From NCBI RefSeq assembly GCF_001927245.1, contig NZ_MJUX01000005.1, positions 248,001 through 312,000 on the forward strand: 64,000 nt of DNA. The letters run 5' to 3'. Origin of the DNA: Acuticoccus yangtzensis. GTDB taxonomy: Bacteria > Pseudomonadota > Alphaproteobacteria > Rhizobiales > Amorphaceae. The notes below the pieces were generated by a model. It did not search any database and was not told the DNA's origin. It worked only from the letters and a program-made list of their open reading frames with translations. The position numbers and the translations under genes are program-made. How positions within the stretch are numbered: position 1 is the first letter of the stretch; each line of letters starts with the position of its first letter. Shown in pieces: positions 24,925 to 34,299 of the stretch.

Positions 24925-25422
24925 CTAGAGCTCGATGTGGTCGTGCGTGGCGGCGGCGGGCGGCTGCGAGGGACGCGCGATGATGAGCGCCACCGCCTGC
25001 ACCGCGACGAGCGCGAAGCCGAGCGGCACCGACACCTGGCTGACCCATGACGGAAGATCCAGCATCGACCCGACCGTCCGCCCGCGCTCGAACGAGTTCC
25101 ACGCGATCGGCGCCCCGTACCAGGCGACATAGCCCGATATGACGGCGACGAAGACCAGCGCCACGACGTCCATCACCGCCCGCCCCTTGGTGCCGAGGCG
25201 GTCGATGATGACGGTCACGCGGATGTGCTCGCCGGAGCGCAGCAGAGCGGCGCTCCCAAGGAACACGGCCCAGATCATCGCCAAGCGCGACAATTCCTCC
25301 GCCCAGATCGTCGGCGCGTTGAAGAAGTAGCGCGCGACGACCTCGTAGGTCAGCATCACGCCGATCGCGAAGAGGAGGAGCGACGCCGCAATGGACGTCG
25401 CCTGAGCCACACGCCGCATCAT
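24925..25422 (-). CDS. dctQ: TRAP transporter small permease (DctQ)
   Basis: The 165-residue small membrane subunit of the TRAP transporter, with four hydrophobic segments (about residues 12-32, 48-66, 88-108 and 128-150). The family motif WAEELSRLAMIWAVFLGSAALLRSGEH is split by the second segment. I place the start at the first of two adjacent ATGs (25422), eight bases after the dctP stop, preceded by AAAGGCG; an earlier in-frame ATG lies inside dctP. The C-terminal tail is Pro/Ala-rich and cytoplasmic. It should pair with DctM to form the permease. Confidence 0.9.
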   Translation of the reverse strand: MMRRVAQATSIAASLLLFAIGVMLTYEVVARYFFNAPTIWAEELSRLAMIWAVFLGSAALLRSGEHIRVTVIIDRLGTKGRAVMDVVALVFVAVISGYVAWYGAPIAWNSFERGRTVGSMLDLPSWVSQVSVPLGFALVAVQAVALIIARPSQPPAAATHDHIEL

Positions 25423-25430
25423 CAGCGCCT

Positions 25431-26423
25431 TTAGAGGTTCTTGGCCGCGTCGTAGACGGTCTGGCCGAGGTCGCCCGATTCTTCGAGCCACTTGTCGATC
25501 ACCGGCTGGGACGCGGTGCGCCAGGCCTCGATCTCCGCCTCGGTCGGGTCGTAGATCGTCATGCCGTGCTCTTCGGCCTTGGCGTAGGCGTCCGCCTCGA
25601 TGCCGGCCATGTCGTCACGCACCGAGGTCTCGGCCGTGGCCGCGGCTTGGCTGATCCAGCCGCGCTCGTCGTCCGACAGACCGTCCCACCAATCCTGGTT
25701 GACGATCACCATGAACTCGATGTCGGCGACGTTGACGCGGGTGATCGTGTCCATCACGTCCCACAGCGAGCGCGCGGAGACGCCCGACACGCCGGTCATG
25801 CCGACGTCCACCGTGCCGCGCTGGTAGGCGAGGAACTGCTCGGAGCCCGAGATCAGCGTCGGTGCGCCGCCCACGGTGTCGATCCACTCGCCCAGCCATT
25901 TGCCGAACACGCGGACCTTCTTGCCTTTGATGTCCTCGGGGTTGGCGATCGGCCCGCCATTGGAGAGGAGCACCACGCCGCCATAGGCCTGCCACCACAG
26001 GACGCTGGCGCCCGTCTCGGCGATCGCATCGTCGATCGCCGTGCGCACGGGCGAGCCCGGTGCCACCGCCGCGCGCACCTTCTCTTCGGTGTTCAGCAGG
26101 AACGGCATGTAGAAGACGTCGACCGCCGGGATCTCGCCCACGAAGCGCGTCAGAGAGGCGACACCGGCCTCGATCTGCCCCGAGCCGACGGCCTCGGGCA
26201 CTTCGTTGTCCTTGTAGAGCTGCGCCGAGTCGTAGATCTCGACCTTCACTTCGCCGCCCGAAATCTTCTCGACCTCGTTCTTGAAGAGAACGAGGTTCTG
26301 GCCGAGGTGCGATTTCAGCGGAAGCTGCAGGGTGATGCGCATCGTCGTTTCGGCCATGGCCGGCAGCGACAGGCCGACGAGCGCCGCGCCGGCGAGCGCG
26401 CCGGCGATCCACGAAGTCTTCAT
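25431..26423 (-). CDS. dctP: TRAP transporter substrate-binding protein (DctP)
   Basis: A 330-residue periplasmic binding protein that captures an organic acid and delivers it to the membrane subunits. The signal peptide is about 24 residues (MKTSWIAGALAGAALVGLSL, then PAMA). Mature landmarks are LPLKSHLGQNLVLFKNEVEK, the ligand-site Arg region GKKVRVFGKWLGEW, and EFMVIVNQDWWDGLSDDERG. It starts at ATG 26423 behind GGGGAGGATC and is the first gene of dctPQM. The ligand cannot be read from sequence; no catabolic gene adjoins the operon. Confidence 0.92.
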   Translation of the reverse strand: MKTSWIAGALAGAALVGLSLPAMAETTMRITLQLPLKSHLGQNLVLFKNEVEKISGGEVKVEIYDSAQLYKDNEVPEAVGSGQIEAGVASLTRFVGEIPAVDVFYMPFLLNTEEKVRAAVAPGSPVRTAIDDAIAETGASVLWWQAYGGVVLLSNGGPIANPEDIKGKKVRVFGKWLGEWIDTVGGAPTLISGSEQFLAYQRGTVDVGMTGVSGVSARSLWDVMDTITRVNVADIEFMVIVNQDWWDGLSDDERGWISQAAATAETSVRDDMAGIEADAYAKAEEHGMTIYDPTEAEIEAWRTASQPVIDKWLEESGDLGQTVYDAAKNL

Positions 26424-26591
26424 ATGATCCTCCCCTTCCGCGCCGTGGGGATCAGCGCGGACTTTTCTTGGCCCACCATGGCCGGGGAAGGACCCCCGAT
26501 GTCAAGGCATTCCGTGCGGTGCTGTTGTTAAGATCCGCGCGTAGAAAGCTGTAATGTCAGAGAAATGGCAGCTCGGCCCCGAACAGCAGCC

Positions 26592-26948
26592 TCACGCGGC
26601 GAAGGCGTGCTGATGGCTCGCCGTCATCCGCGCCTCGTCCGGCGCCATCTCGCCCATGCCCCGCCCGGCGCTGCGGCCCCAATTGCGGTCCGGCGCGTTC
26701 AGCCACGCATGGGCGTTCGCCGACAGGCCAGAACAGACGTCACGGCTCAGCACCGCCACGAAGGTCTTGTCACCCGGAGACAGAATCGTGCGGATCAGAC
26801 GGGTGACCGTCTCCGCATCGCGCGCCGAGTCGATCAGCCAAAATTCGGAGCCCACCCGGTAGACGTCGTTGAACAGGACGCGCAGGCGCAGATCGACACC
26901 AGCACCGTCACGATTGCGGGGGGACACGAACACCGAATGGATAGCCAT
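26592..26948 (-). CDS. Small protein of unknown function, possible Cas2/SinR-like fold
   Basis: A 118-residue protein I cannot assign with confidence. The order of predicted elements is strand (HSVFVSP), helix (GVDLRLRVLFNDVYRVG), strand (SEFWLIDS), helix (DAETVTRLIRTILSPG), strand (DKTFVAVLSRD), then ANAHAWLNAP with a Trp soon after. This resembles small ferredoxin-fold proteins related to SinR and Cas2, which end in a similar WL motif, but no cas gene or repeat array is nearby. The C-terminal 30 residues are low in order. It faces away from the Uup-like gene. Composition is balanced compared with the antisense frame, which supports it as coding. Confidence 0.6.
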   Translation of the reverse strand: MAIHSVFVSPRNRDGAGVDLRLRVLFNDVYRVGSEFWLIDSARDAETVTRLIRTILSPGDKTFVAVLSRDVCSGLSANAHAWLNAPDRNWGRSAGRGMGEMAPDEARMTASHQHAFAA

Positions 26949-27122
26949 CTGCCTAACGCTCCGTTCTTGGTTATCCGAACGTGAGCTCGATTGGTTAATG
27001 ACCCGCTAACGGCCATTAACCTTCCTCTTCGCACCCCTCTCGAGCCTGGGGAAAAGTGGCCGCGGCGCCACCCCGAGCGCGGCCCCTTGTGGGGCGGCCC
27101 CGGCGCTATTATCAGCCTTCCC

Positions 27123-28940
27123 ATGGCACGCCCTCCCCTTTTGTCCCTCGCCGACATCGCGCTCACCTTCGGTGGCACCCCGCTTCTCGAAGCGGCGTCG
27201 CTGCAACTCGCCCCGGGCGAGCGCATCGCGCTCGTCGGCCGCAACGGCTCGGGCAAGTCCACCCTCCTGAAGATCGTCGCCGGCCTCGTCGCCGCCGATT
27301 CGGGGCAGCGCTTCGTCCAGCCGGGCGCCACGGTGCGCTACCTCGCCCAGGAGCCGGACCTTTCCGCCTACCCGACCGTACTCGACTACGTCCTGTCGGG
27401 CCTCGCCGAAGGTGACGACGCGCACGCCGCCCGGGCCACGCTGGAGGCCCTCGCCGTCGATCCGGACGCCGCGCCGGGACCGATGTCGGGCGGCGAGATC
27501 CGCCGCGCGGCGCTGGCCCACGCCCTCGCCCCCGATCCCGACGTCCTGCTTCTGGACGAGCCCACCAACCACCTCGACATCGCCGCCATCGCCTGGCTGG
27601 AAGAGCACCTGAAGGCGCGCCGCAAGTCGCTTGTCCTCATCAGCCACGACCGCCGCTTCCTGGAGGAACTCTCCACCGCCGTCGTCTGGCTCGACCGCGG
27701 CCGCACCCACCGCATGGACCGCGGCTTCGCCGAGTTCGAGGACTGGCGCGACGGCATCCTCTCCGCCGAGGAGGACGAGCGGCGGCGGCTCGACAAGAAG
27801 ATCGAGCAGGAGCAGGAGTGGGTGCGCTACGGCGTCACCGCCCGGCGCAAGCGCAACATGGGGCGGCTCAGGAAGCTGCAAGCCCTGCGCACCGAGAAGC
27901 GCGAGCTGCGCAAGGTCACCGGCCTCGCCGACATGCAGCTCGCCTCGGCCGACCGCTCCGGCAAGCGCATGATCGTCGCCGAGGGGCTGACCAAACGCTT
28001 CGGCGACCGCACCGTGGTGGACGGCTTTTCGACCACCATCATGCGCGGCGACCGGCTCGGCCTCGTCGGCCCCAACGGCGTCGGCAAGACGACGCTCATC
28101 AACATGCTGCTCGGCCGCCTCGCCCCGGACGAAGGCACCGTCACCTATGGCACCGACCTCAAGGTGAACCTGCTCGACCAGCGGCGCGAGGCGCTGGATC
28201 CGACGATGAGCCTGCGCCATGCGATCAGCCCCTCCGGCTCGGACCAGATCACGGTGGGCTCCACCACCAAGCACGTCGCCGGCTATCTGAAGGACTTCCT
28301 GTTTACGCCCGAGCAGTTCAACACCCCCGTCGGCGCTCTGTCGGGCGGCGAGCGGGCGCGTGTGCTCCTGGGGCGCGCCTTCGCGATGCCCTCCAACATC
28401 CTGGTGCTGGACGAGCCGACCAACGACCTCGACCTCGAAACCCTCGACCTCTTGGCCGAAGTCATCTCCGACTATGACGGCACGCTGCTCCTCGTCAGCC
28501 ACGACCGTGACTTCCTGGACCGCACCGTGACCACCACGCTGGTGGCCGAGGGCGACGGAACGTGGAGCGAGTATCCGGGCGGCTATTCTGACATGCTGGT
28601 GCAGCGCGGGTCGGCCCCCGTGCGCAGCCTCGGCGGCCCGGAGCCCGCGCCGAAGAAGGCGAAGGCCGACAAGCCCGCCCCCGCCGCCGCCGCGCCGAAG
28701 AAGGCCAAGCTCTCTTTCCGCGAGAAGCACGACCTCGAGACGCTGCCCGCAAAATTGGAGGCGCTGGAGGGCGAGATCGCCAAGCTCTCCGCCGCGATCG
28801 CCGACCCGAACCTCTACGCCAAGGACCCCAAGCGGTTCGACAAGCTCACCGCCGACCTTTCCGCCACGCAGGCCGAGAAGGACGCCGCCGAGGAGCGCTG
28901 GCTGGAGCTGGAGATGAAGCGCGAAGAGCTGGAGGCGTGA
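27123..28940 (+). CDS. uup: ABC-F family ATPase (Uup-like)
   Basis: A 605-residue cytoplasmic protein with two ABC domains and no membrane part, as in ABC-F translation or recombination factors. The domains carry Walker A GRNGSGKS and GPNGVGKT, signatures MSGGEIRRAA and LSGGERARVL, and Walker B LLLDEPTNHLD and VLDEPTNDLD. The linker is basic (VTARRKRNMGRLRKLQALR). The C-terminal 75 residues form a predicted coiled coil after a Pro/Ala/Lys stretch, the feature that marks Uup within ABC-F. The start is ATG 27123. It overlaps the downstream SpoU methyltransferase by four bases (GTGA), so the two are translationally coupled. Confidence 0.9.
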   Translation: MARPPLLSLADIALTFGGTPLLEAASLQLAPGERIALVGRNGSGKSTLLKIVAGLVAADSGQRFVQPGATVRYLAQEPDLSAYPTVLDYVLSGLAEGDDAHAARATLEALAVDPDAAPGPMSGGEIRRAALAHALAPDPDVLLLDEPTNHLDIAAIAWLEEHLKARRKSLVLISHDRRFLEELSTAVVWLDRGRTHRMDRGFAEFEDWRDGILSAEEDERRRLDKKIEQEQEWVRYGVTARRKRNMGRLRKLQALRTEKRELRKVTGLADMQLASADRSGKRMIVAEGLTKRFGDRTVVDGFSTTIMRGDRLGLVGPNGVGKTTLINMLLGRLAPDEGTVTYGTDLKVNLLDQRREALDPTMSLRHAISPSGSDQITVGSTTKHVAGYLKDFLFTPEQFNTPVGALSGGERARVLLGRAFAMPSNILVLDEPTNDLDLETLDLLAEVISDYDGTLLLVSHDRDFLDRTVTTTLVAEGDGTWSEYPGGYSDMLVQRGSAPVRSLGGPEPAPKKAKADKPAPAAAAPKKAKLSFREKHDLETLPAKLEALEGEIAKLSAAIADPNLYAKDPKRFDKLTADLSATQAEKDAAEERWLELEMKREELEA

Positions 28941-29752
28941 CGGGCGCGCCGCTGGACCAGGCACCCGCCCCGCCCATCCGCATCACCGACGCGGACGACC
29001 CCGCCATCGCCCTCTTCCGCGACATCCGCGAGCGGGACCGGATCGGCCGCCAGGGCATCTTCATCGCCGAAGGGGAGACGGTGCTGACCGTGCTCCTCAC
29101 CCGTTCGCCGATCGAGACGCTGGCCATCCTGGTGGACGAGGCGCGGGTGGACCGCATCGCCGCCCTCGCCTTGCGCGGGACCGCGCCGCTCTACGTGGCG
29201 CCGCAGGCGGTGCTGGACACGATCGCCGGGTTCCACCTCCACCGCGGCATCCTGGCGGCGGGCCGCGTGCCGGAGCCGCGTGCCTTGTCGGCGCTGCCCG
29301 CCGGGCCGCTGCGCCTGCCGGTCTGCGTCAACCTCGCCAACCACGACAATGTGGGCGGCGTCTTCCGCAACGCGGCGGCGTTCGGCGCGGCGGGCGTCGC
29401 GGTCGACTCCACCACCGCCCATCCCTTCTACCGCAAGGCGATCCGCGTCGGCGGCGGCGCCCCTCTCACCGTGCCGAGCTATGCCGCCGGGCCGGACCTC
29501 ATCGCCGACCTCGCGGCCGCGGGCATCACGCCCTACGCGCTGACGCCGCACACCGACAGGGTGCTCGGCCACGCGCCGCTCGCGCCACGCGCGGCCTTCC
29601 TCCTCGGCACCGAGGGGCCGGGCCTGCCGGAGGCGCTGATCGCCGCCGCAACGCCGCTTGCCATCGCCATGGCACCCGGCGTCGACAGCCTCAACGTGGC
29701 GACTACCGCGGGGATCGCGCTGCACGCGCATGCGCTTCAGCACGGTATCTGA
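28937..29752 (+). CDS. TrmH/SpoU family RNA methyltransferase
   Basis: A 271-residue SPOUT-fold enzyme expected to 2'-O-methylate a ribose in rRNA or tRNA with S-adenosylmethionine. The substrate-binding N-terminal domain contains GRQGIFIAEGETVL. The three SpoU motifs are NHDNVGGVFRNAAAFGAAG, LLGTEGPGLP and VDSLNVATTAGIALH, forming the knotted cofactor site. It starts at GTG 28937, sharing four bases with the end of the Uup-like gene. Coupling of an ABC-F factor to an rRNA or tRNA modification enzyme is consistent with a ribosome-linked role. The exact RNA target is unknown. Confidence 0.9.
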   Translation: MTGAPLDQAPAPPIRITDADDPAIALFRDIRERDRIGRQGIFIAEGETVLTVLLTRSPIETLAILVDEARVDRIAALALRGTAPLYVAPQAVLDTIAGFHLHRGILAAGRVPEPRALSALPAGPLRLPVCVNLANHDNVGGVFRNAAAFGAAGVAVDSTTAHPFYRKAIRVGGGAPLTVPSYAAGPDLIADLAAAGITPYALTPHTDRVLGHAPLAPRAAFLLGTEGPGLPEALIAAATPLAIAMAPGVDSLNVATTAGIALHAHALQHGI

Positions 29753-29952
29753 TCGGCCGGCCGCCACAGCCTCGCGCAAGCCGAAGCAGGCATGGTCCGA
29801 AGGGTCCGGCACCGGCCTCGGAAGGGGCTCCAATGGCAGGTGATGGACGCCCCGCCCCGTGTCCGGGTCCGGTGTTCGGCAGCCGGGCAAGATCGCTGTT
29901 CGGATCTCACGCGGAGATGACCGGGCCGGGCGCAACGGGGCCCGACCGACTG

Positions 29953-30237
29953 TCACGCGGCGGAGTTCGGGTCCTGCCGCATCATCGTCGCGTCCTGCCG
30001 CACGCCGGCGGTGTCCTGCACCATCGAGCGGGACAGCGGGAGCACGGCCGCGCCGGTCCCCCCGGCCGGATCGGCCTTCAACACGTTGTCGCGCAGGCGC
30101 TCCATGAGGCGCCGCTCGCGGTCGCTGACGGCCCAGACGATGCGCGGCGCCAGATAGCGTGCGGCCACGCGCGGCGACAGGCGGCACACCATCCGGCTCG
30201 CGCACCAGTAGTTGCGGAGTTCGTAGCTGACGGACAT
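29953..30237 (-). CDS. Small basic protein of unknown function
   Basis: A 94-residue protein with no family I recognise. The first 50 residues are helical and basic (RNYWCASRMVCRLSPRVAAR, then a segment rich in Arg and Glu), with two Cys near residues 12 and 18. The last 40 residues are low-complexity and rich in Asp, Met, Gln and Ser. Its start ATG 30237 has only a weak purine-rich upstream region, and a short AT-rich stretch precedes it. It lies convergent with the SpoU gene, with about 200 bases between, and upstream of the apt terminator. Confidence that it is coding is moderate. Confidence 0.5.
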   Translation of the reverse strand: MSVSYELRNYWCASRMVCRLSPRVAARYLAPRIVWAVSDRERRLMERLRDNVLKADPAGGTGAAVLPLSRSMVQDTAGVRQDATMMRQDPNSAA

Positions 30238-30382
30238 TGCTCTGCACCAAAGTTTATTGACGTGGTGTGGAGGCTAACCTTTAGGCGCGCCCGGCAGAAT
30301 GAGGTGTGCCGGAATACCTGTTTGCCTTTCACCAAACTCCACCGGCGCCCCACCGTCCGATCAGCGCTGCTCTCGTAAGGTT

Positions 30383-30425
30383 AGGCAAAATAAAAACGCT
30401 GCGAATCATGCGATCCGCAGCGTTT
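30383..30425 (-). terminator. Rho-independent terminator of the def-apt operon
   Basis: On the minus strand a perfect 10-base stem (AAACGCTGCG paired with CGCAGCGTTT) with a 12-base loop is followed by TTTATTTTG, giving a classic U-rich tail. The near edge of the stem is about 24 bases after the apt stop. It marks the end of the def-fmt-truA-mtnP-apt run. Confidence 0.9.
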
Positions 30426-30448
30426 CATCCTCGCGCCGTGCCGTGGTG

Positions 30449-30991
30449 TCAGTGCCCCTCGAACGCCATCACCGCGAATGTGGAAACACCGATTTCCGCC
30501 AGCCGTTGCGCCCCGCCCAGTTCCGGCAGGTCGATGGCGAAGGCGGCGATCGGCACCGTGCCGCCCGCGCGGTGGATCAGCCGCGCTGCGGCCACCGCCG
30601 TCCCGCCGGTGGCGATGAGATCGTCCACCAGCAGCACCGTCGCCCCCTCGCGCGGCATCGCGTCCTTGTGGATCTCCACCTCGTCGCTGCCATATTCCAG
30701 CGCATACTCCTCGCGGTACACGTCCGCCGGAAGCTTGCCGCGCTTGCGGATGGGCACGAACCCCTTCCCCATGCGCATCGCCAGCGCCCCGCCCAGGATG
30801 AAGCCGCGCGCGTCGATCCCCGCCACGAGGTCCACGTTGAGGCCCGCCACATGGTCAGCGATCGCCTGCACCGTGCGCGACAGGCCTTCCGGGTGGCCGA
30901 ACAGCGTGGTCACGTCGCGGAAGATGATGCCCGCTTTGGGATAGTCGGGGATCGCGCGCACCATATCGCGCAGGTCCATCGGCGCGCTCAT
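30449..30991 (-). CDS. apt: Adenine phosphoribosyltransferase
   Basis: Salvages adenine to AMP using PRPP in the cytoplasm. The 180-residue length matches the family. Visible motifs are IPDYPKAGIIFRDVTTLF near the N-terminus, the catalytic-loop region PIRKRGKLPADVYREEY, and the PRPP-binding VLLVDDLIATGGTA. The start is ATG 30991, 23 bases after mtnP. MtnP yields adenine from methylthioadenosine, and Apt recycles it, so the pair forms a salvage step. A strong terminator follows. An ATG six codons upstream is possible but adds non-family residues. Confidence 0.95.
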   Translation of the reverse strand: MSAPMDLRDMVRAIPDYPKAGIIFRDVTTLFGHPEGLSRTVQAIADHVAGLNVDLVAGIDARGFILGGALAMRMGKGFVPIRKRGKLPADVYREEYALEYGSDEVEIHKDAMPREGATVLLVDDLIATGGTAVAAARLIHRAGGTVPIAAFAIDLPELGGAQRLAEIGVSTFAVMAFEGH

Positions 30992-31014
30992 TCTCGTCTC
31001 TCCCAGCATGCGGC

Positions 31015-31890
31015 TCATTCGCCCTTCCCGAGAACGCGGCCCGCCACCGCGTCCAGCTTGGCGATCAATGCCGGATCGCGGGCGGCCGGCGCGGTGATGA
31101 TTGCAAATTCCAGCGCCGTATCGGACCCCGCCGAGCAGGGCGCGCGCGTGTCCGGCATCGCCTCGGCCAGCGCCGCCACCAGCGCCCGCGCCGCGTCGCC
31201 GTTGGCGGCCATCGTGGCGATGATCTGCTGAATATCCACCTCGCCGTGGTCCGGGTGCCAGGAATCGAAGTCCGTCACCATGCCCACCGTGGCATAGGAC
31301 ATCTCCGCCTCGCGGGCGAGTTTGGCCTCCGGCATGTTGGTCATGCCGATCACGTCCGCCCCCCATTGGCGGTAGAGGTGCGATTCGGCGAGCGAGGAGA
31401 ATTGCGGCCCCTCCATCGCAAGATACGTACCGCCGCGGTGGTGGCTGACGCCCACCGCCTTCGCCGCCGCCTCGATCCTGTCGCCGAGGTCACGGCTGAC
31501 GGGATGCGCCATCGACACGTGCGCCACGCAGCCGGTGCCGAAGAACGACTTCTCCCGCGCAAAGGTGCGGTCGATGAACTGGTCGACGATGACGAAGGTG
31601 CCCGGCGGCAGGTCCTCCCGCAGCGATCCGCAGGCCGACAGCGACACGAGGTCGGTCACCCCGGCGCGCTTCATCACATCGATGTTGGCGCGGTAGTCGA
31701 TCTGCGAAGGGCCGATGCGGTGGCCGCGCCCGTGCCGCGGCAGGAACACGACCTTGGTGCCCGCCAGCGTGCCGCGCAGCACCTGGTCGGAGGGTTCGCC
31801 CCAGGGGCTTTCGATCGTCTCCCAGGTGCCCTCGAGGCCGGGGAGATCATAAAGCCCCGAGCCGCCGATGATGCCGAGCGTCACGTCCAT
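31015..31890 (-). CDS. mtnP: S-methyl-5'-thioadenosine phosphorylase
   Basis: Cleaves methylthioadenosine with phosphate to adenine and methylthioribose-1-phosphate, a first step of methionine salvage. The 291-residue protein carries the phosphate-site GGSGLYDL, the RHGRGH segment, the substrate loop SACGSLREDLPPGTFVI, and the purine-site TNMPEAKLAREAEMSYATV, with DFDSWH after it. The start ATG 31890 shares one base with the truA stop (TGATG), so translation is coupled. Apt follows at 23 bases. The other methionine-salvage genes are not in the window. Confidence 0.95.
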   Translation of the reverse strand: MDVTLGIIGGSGLYDLPGLEGTWETIESPWGEPSDQVLRGTLAGTKVVFLPRHGRGHRIGPSQIDYRANIDVMKRAGVTDLVSLSACGSLREDLPPGTFVIVDQFIDRTFAREKSFFGTGCVAHVSMAHPVSRDLGDRIEAAAKAVGVSHHRGGTYLAMEGPQFSSLAESHLYRQWGADVIGMTNMPEAKLAREAEMSYATVGMVTDFDSWHPDHGEVDIQQIIATMAANGDAARALVAALAEAMPDTRAPCSAGSDTALEFAIITAPAARDPALIAKLDAVAGRVLGKGE

Positions 31891-32645
31891 CAGGTGTCCT
31901 CGTCGTCCGTCACATAGTCCACTTGCGCCAGGATGAGGCCGCAGGCGGGCGCCACCGGGCCGCACGCCGGACGCGACCGCGCATCGAGCGCCGCCGTCAC
32001 GTCGTCCGGCCGCCAGCGCCCCAGCCCCACCTCCGCCAAGGTGCCGACCATGGACCGAACCTGATTGTGAAGGAAAGAGCGCGCGCTCGCCCTGATCTCG
32101 ACCAGCTCGCCCGTCCGCGTCACGTCGAGCCGGTCCAACGTGCGCACCGGGCTCTTCGCCTGACACTGCGCGGCGCGAAAGGTGGTGAAGTCGTGCCGGC
32201 CGATGAGCCGGTCCGCCCCCGCCTGCATCGCCGCCTCGTCGAGCGGCTGGGCCACGCGCCACGCCACCCGGTCCAGCGCCAACGGCGGCCGGCGGTTGAC
32301 GATGCGGTAGAGATAATGCCGCGCGCGGGCCGAATGGCGGGCGTCGAAGTCGTCCCCCACCTCTTCCGCGGCGACGATGGCGACGGGCTCCGGCCGCATG
32401 TGGGCGTTCATCGCATCGCGCACGGTGTCGGCGCGGAAGGGCTTGGCGAAATCCAAATGCGCCACCTGCCCCGTCGCGTGGACGCCGGTATCGGTCCGCC
32501 CGGCCCCGCTGACGCGCGTTGGCACACCGCACAGCCTCTCCGCCGCCTCCTCCAGCGCCTGCTGCACGGCGCGGCCATTGTCCTGCCGCTGCCAGCCGAC
32601 GAAGGGCGTACCGTCATATTCGATGGTGAGCTTGTAGCGCGGCAC
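31890..32645 (-). CDS. truA: tRNA pseudouridine(38-40) synthase
   Basis: Converts uridines 38-40 in the tRNA anticodon arm to pseudouridine. The 251-residue length is normal. The catalytic Asp lies in [18 protein letters not shown] near residue 52, and [16 protein letters not shown] is the second conserved region. It starts at GTG 32645, three bases after fmt, and its stop overlaps the mtnP start. The def-fmt-truA order is common in alphaproteobacteria and groups translation-related functions. Confidence 0.95.
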   Translation of the reverse strand: MPRYKLTIEYDGTPFVGWQRQDNGRAVQQALEEAAERLCGVPTRVSGAGRTDTGVHATGQVAHLDFAKPFRADTVRDAMNAHMRPEPVAIVAAEEVGDDFDARHSARARHYLYRIVNRRPPLALDRVAWRVAQPLDEAAMQAGADRLIGRHDFTTFRAAQCQAKSPVRTLDRLDVTRTGELVEIRASARSFLHNQVRSMVGTLAEVGLGRWRPDDVTAALDARSRPACGPVAPACGLILAQVDYVTDDEDT

Positions 32646-32648
32646 CCG

Positions 32649-33599
32649 TCAGAGATCCGCGGGCGCGGCCACCTCGAAGCGGTCGCCGGGGCCGATGCGC
32701 GCGCCGCGCAGGAAGGCGTCAGCGTCGACGGGCGACTTGCCGGCGCGCTGCACCCGCGTCAGACGCACCGCGCCGGTGCCGCAGGCGACCGTCAGCCGGT
32801 CGTCCAGCACAGTGCCGGGCTCGCCCGCACCGTCCGCCACCACGGCGCGCAGCACCTTCAGCCGCTCAGCCTTGCCGGCGATGGTGAATGTCGCATGCGC
32901 CCCCGGCATCGGGTTCAGGCCGTGGATGTGGTTGCGCACCGCCTCGGCCGGCTGGGTGAAGTCGATCGGCGCTTCGGCCTTGTCGATCTTGTGCGCGTAG
33001 GTCACGCCCTGGTCCGGCTGCGGCGTCAGGGTCAGCGCATCACGCTCCAGCCCCGCCATCGCCCGCACCATCAGGTCCGCGCCGAGCCGGGCCAGACGGT
33101 CCGTCAGGTCCGCGGCCGTGTCGTCCGGGCCGATCGGCGTGTGCTCGACCATCGCCACGGGGCCGGTGTCCAGCCCCTTCTCCATGCGCATGACGGCAAC
33201 GCCCGTCACCGCGTCGCCTGCCATGATGGCGCGCGCGACCGGCGCCGCCCCCCGCCAGCGTGGCAGCAGCGAGGCGTGGACGTTGTAGGCGCCCAGCGGC
33301 GCCGCCTCCAGCACCGGCACCGGCAGGATCAGCCCGTAGGCGACCACCACCAGAACGTCCGCCTCAAGCGCCGCGATCGCCGCAGCCTCCGCCGGATCCC
33401 TCAGCGACACCGGGTGCCGCACCTCGATCCCGAACGCCTCGGCCGCCTCCTGCACGGCGGACTTGCGCTCGGCCATCCCCCGGCCCGCGGGACGCGGCGG
33501 CTGGGTATAGACCGCCACCACCTCGTGCCCCTGGCCGACGATCTCCATCAAGGTGGGCACCGAAAAGGCGGGCGTGCCCATGAAGACGACGCGCATCAT
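32649..33599 (-). CDS. fmt: Methionyl-tRNA formyltransferase
   Basis: Formylates initiator methionyl-tRNA using 10-formyltetrahydrofolate. The 316-residue protein shows [12 protein letters not shown] at the N-terminus, the catalytic/folate region [20 protein letters not shown] with Asn and His, and a C-terminal OB-like domain ending in [12 protein letters not shown]. The start is one of two adjacent ATGs at 33599, with GGGGGC upstream. It lies between def (73 bases upstream) and truA (3 bases downstream), and works with Def in the formylation-deformylation cycle of initiation. Confidence 0.96.
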   Translation of the reverse strand: MMRVVFMGTPAFSVPTLMEIVGQGHEVVAVYTQPPRPAGRGMAERKSAVQEAAEAFGIEVRHPVSLRDPAEAAAIAALEADVLVVVAYGLILPVPVLEAAPLGAYNVHASLLPRWRGAAPVARAIMAGDAVTGVAVMRMEKGLDTGPVAMVEHTPIGPDDTAADLTDRLARLGADLMVRAMAGLERDALTLTPQPDQGVTYAHKIDKAEAPIDFTQPAEAVRNHIHGLNPMPGAHATFTIAGKAERLKVLRAVVADGAGEPGTVLDDRLTVACGTGAVRLTRVQRAGKSPVDADAFLRGARIGPGDRFEVAAPADL

Positions 33600-33672
33600 C
33601 GCGGCAGCCCCCGCGTTCGGTTTGGCCGGGGGGTGCCGTTCATCGCCTGTCCTCTTCCCTCGTGCCGCTCAC

Positions 33673-34191
33673 TCACGCGGCGCCGAGCTTGGCCTGTTTG
33701 GTGAATTTCTTGACCACACGTTCCCGCTTCAGCCGCGACAGATGGTCGATGAAGAGAACGCCGTTCAGGTGGTCGATCTCGTGCTGCAGGCAGGTGGCGA
33801 GAAGCCCTTCCGCCTCGACGATCTGTTCCGCCCCGTCCTTGTCCAGCGAGCGCACCGTCACCCGCGCCGGACGCTCCACGTCGGACGTGAACTCAGGGAT
33901 CGACAGGCAGCCCTCTTCGTAGACCGACATCTCGTCCGAGCGGGCGATGATTTCGGGATTGACGAAGACCATGGGCGCGGGCGTCTTCTCCTCGTCGGTC
34001 GCGACGTCGAGCACGATGAGACGTTCCAGAACGCCGATCTGCGGTGCGGCGAGGCCGATGCCGGGCGCGTCATACATCGTCTCCAGCATATCCTCGGCCA
34101 GAGTACGGATGCGCGCGTCAACCGCGTTGATGGGCTCGGCCACCCGGCGCAGCACCGGGTCGGGCAGAATCAGGATCGGACGTTTCGCCAT
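33673..34191 (-). CDS. def: Peptide deformylase
   Basis: Removes the N-formyl group from new proteins using a metal centre. The 172-residue protein has all three motifs: [10 protein letters not shown] (motif I), EEGCLSIPE with the metal Cys (motif II), and QHEIDHLNG with the two metal His and catalytic Glu (motif III). The start is the ATG at 34191 that gives [16 protein letters not shown], as in the family; an in-frame ATG 42 bases upstream is less likely. It is the first gene of the minus-strand run def-fmt-truA-mtnP-apt. The dehydrogenase gene at 34300 diverges from it. Confidence 0.96.
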   Translation of the reverse strand: MAKRPILILPDPVLRRVAEPINAVDARIRTLAEDMLETMYDAPGIGLAAPQIGVLERLIVLDVATDEEKTPAPMVFVNPEIIARSDEMSVYEEGCLSIPEFTSDVERPARVTVRSLDKDGAEQIVEAEGLLATCLQHEIDHLNGVLFIDHLSRLKRERVVKKFTKQAKLGAA

Positions 34192-34299
34192 GGCGGGCAA
34201 ATATGCCGCCGCAACGTCCGGGTCAATTCTCAACAGCGGGGTGAATTGTCAAACGGCCCGTCACTTGCCTAGGCTCAAGTCCGAAGAGACCCGAGATCC

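Noticed and set aside
28814-30250. Minus-strand open frame of about 480 codons opposite the SpoU gene
   Set aside because: It covers the methyltransferase antisense and has an implausible composition.
30291-30312. CCGGCA/TGCCGG hairpin upstream of the 94-residue protein
   Set aside because: It has no T-run and sits at a promoter-like position; six-base stems are common in this GC-rich DNA.
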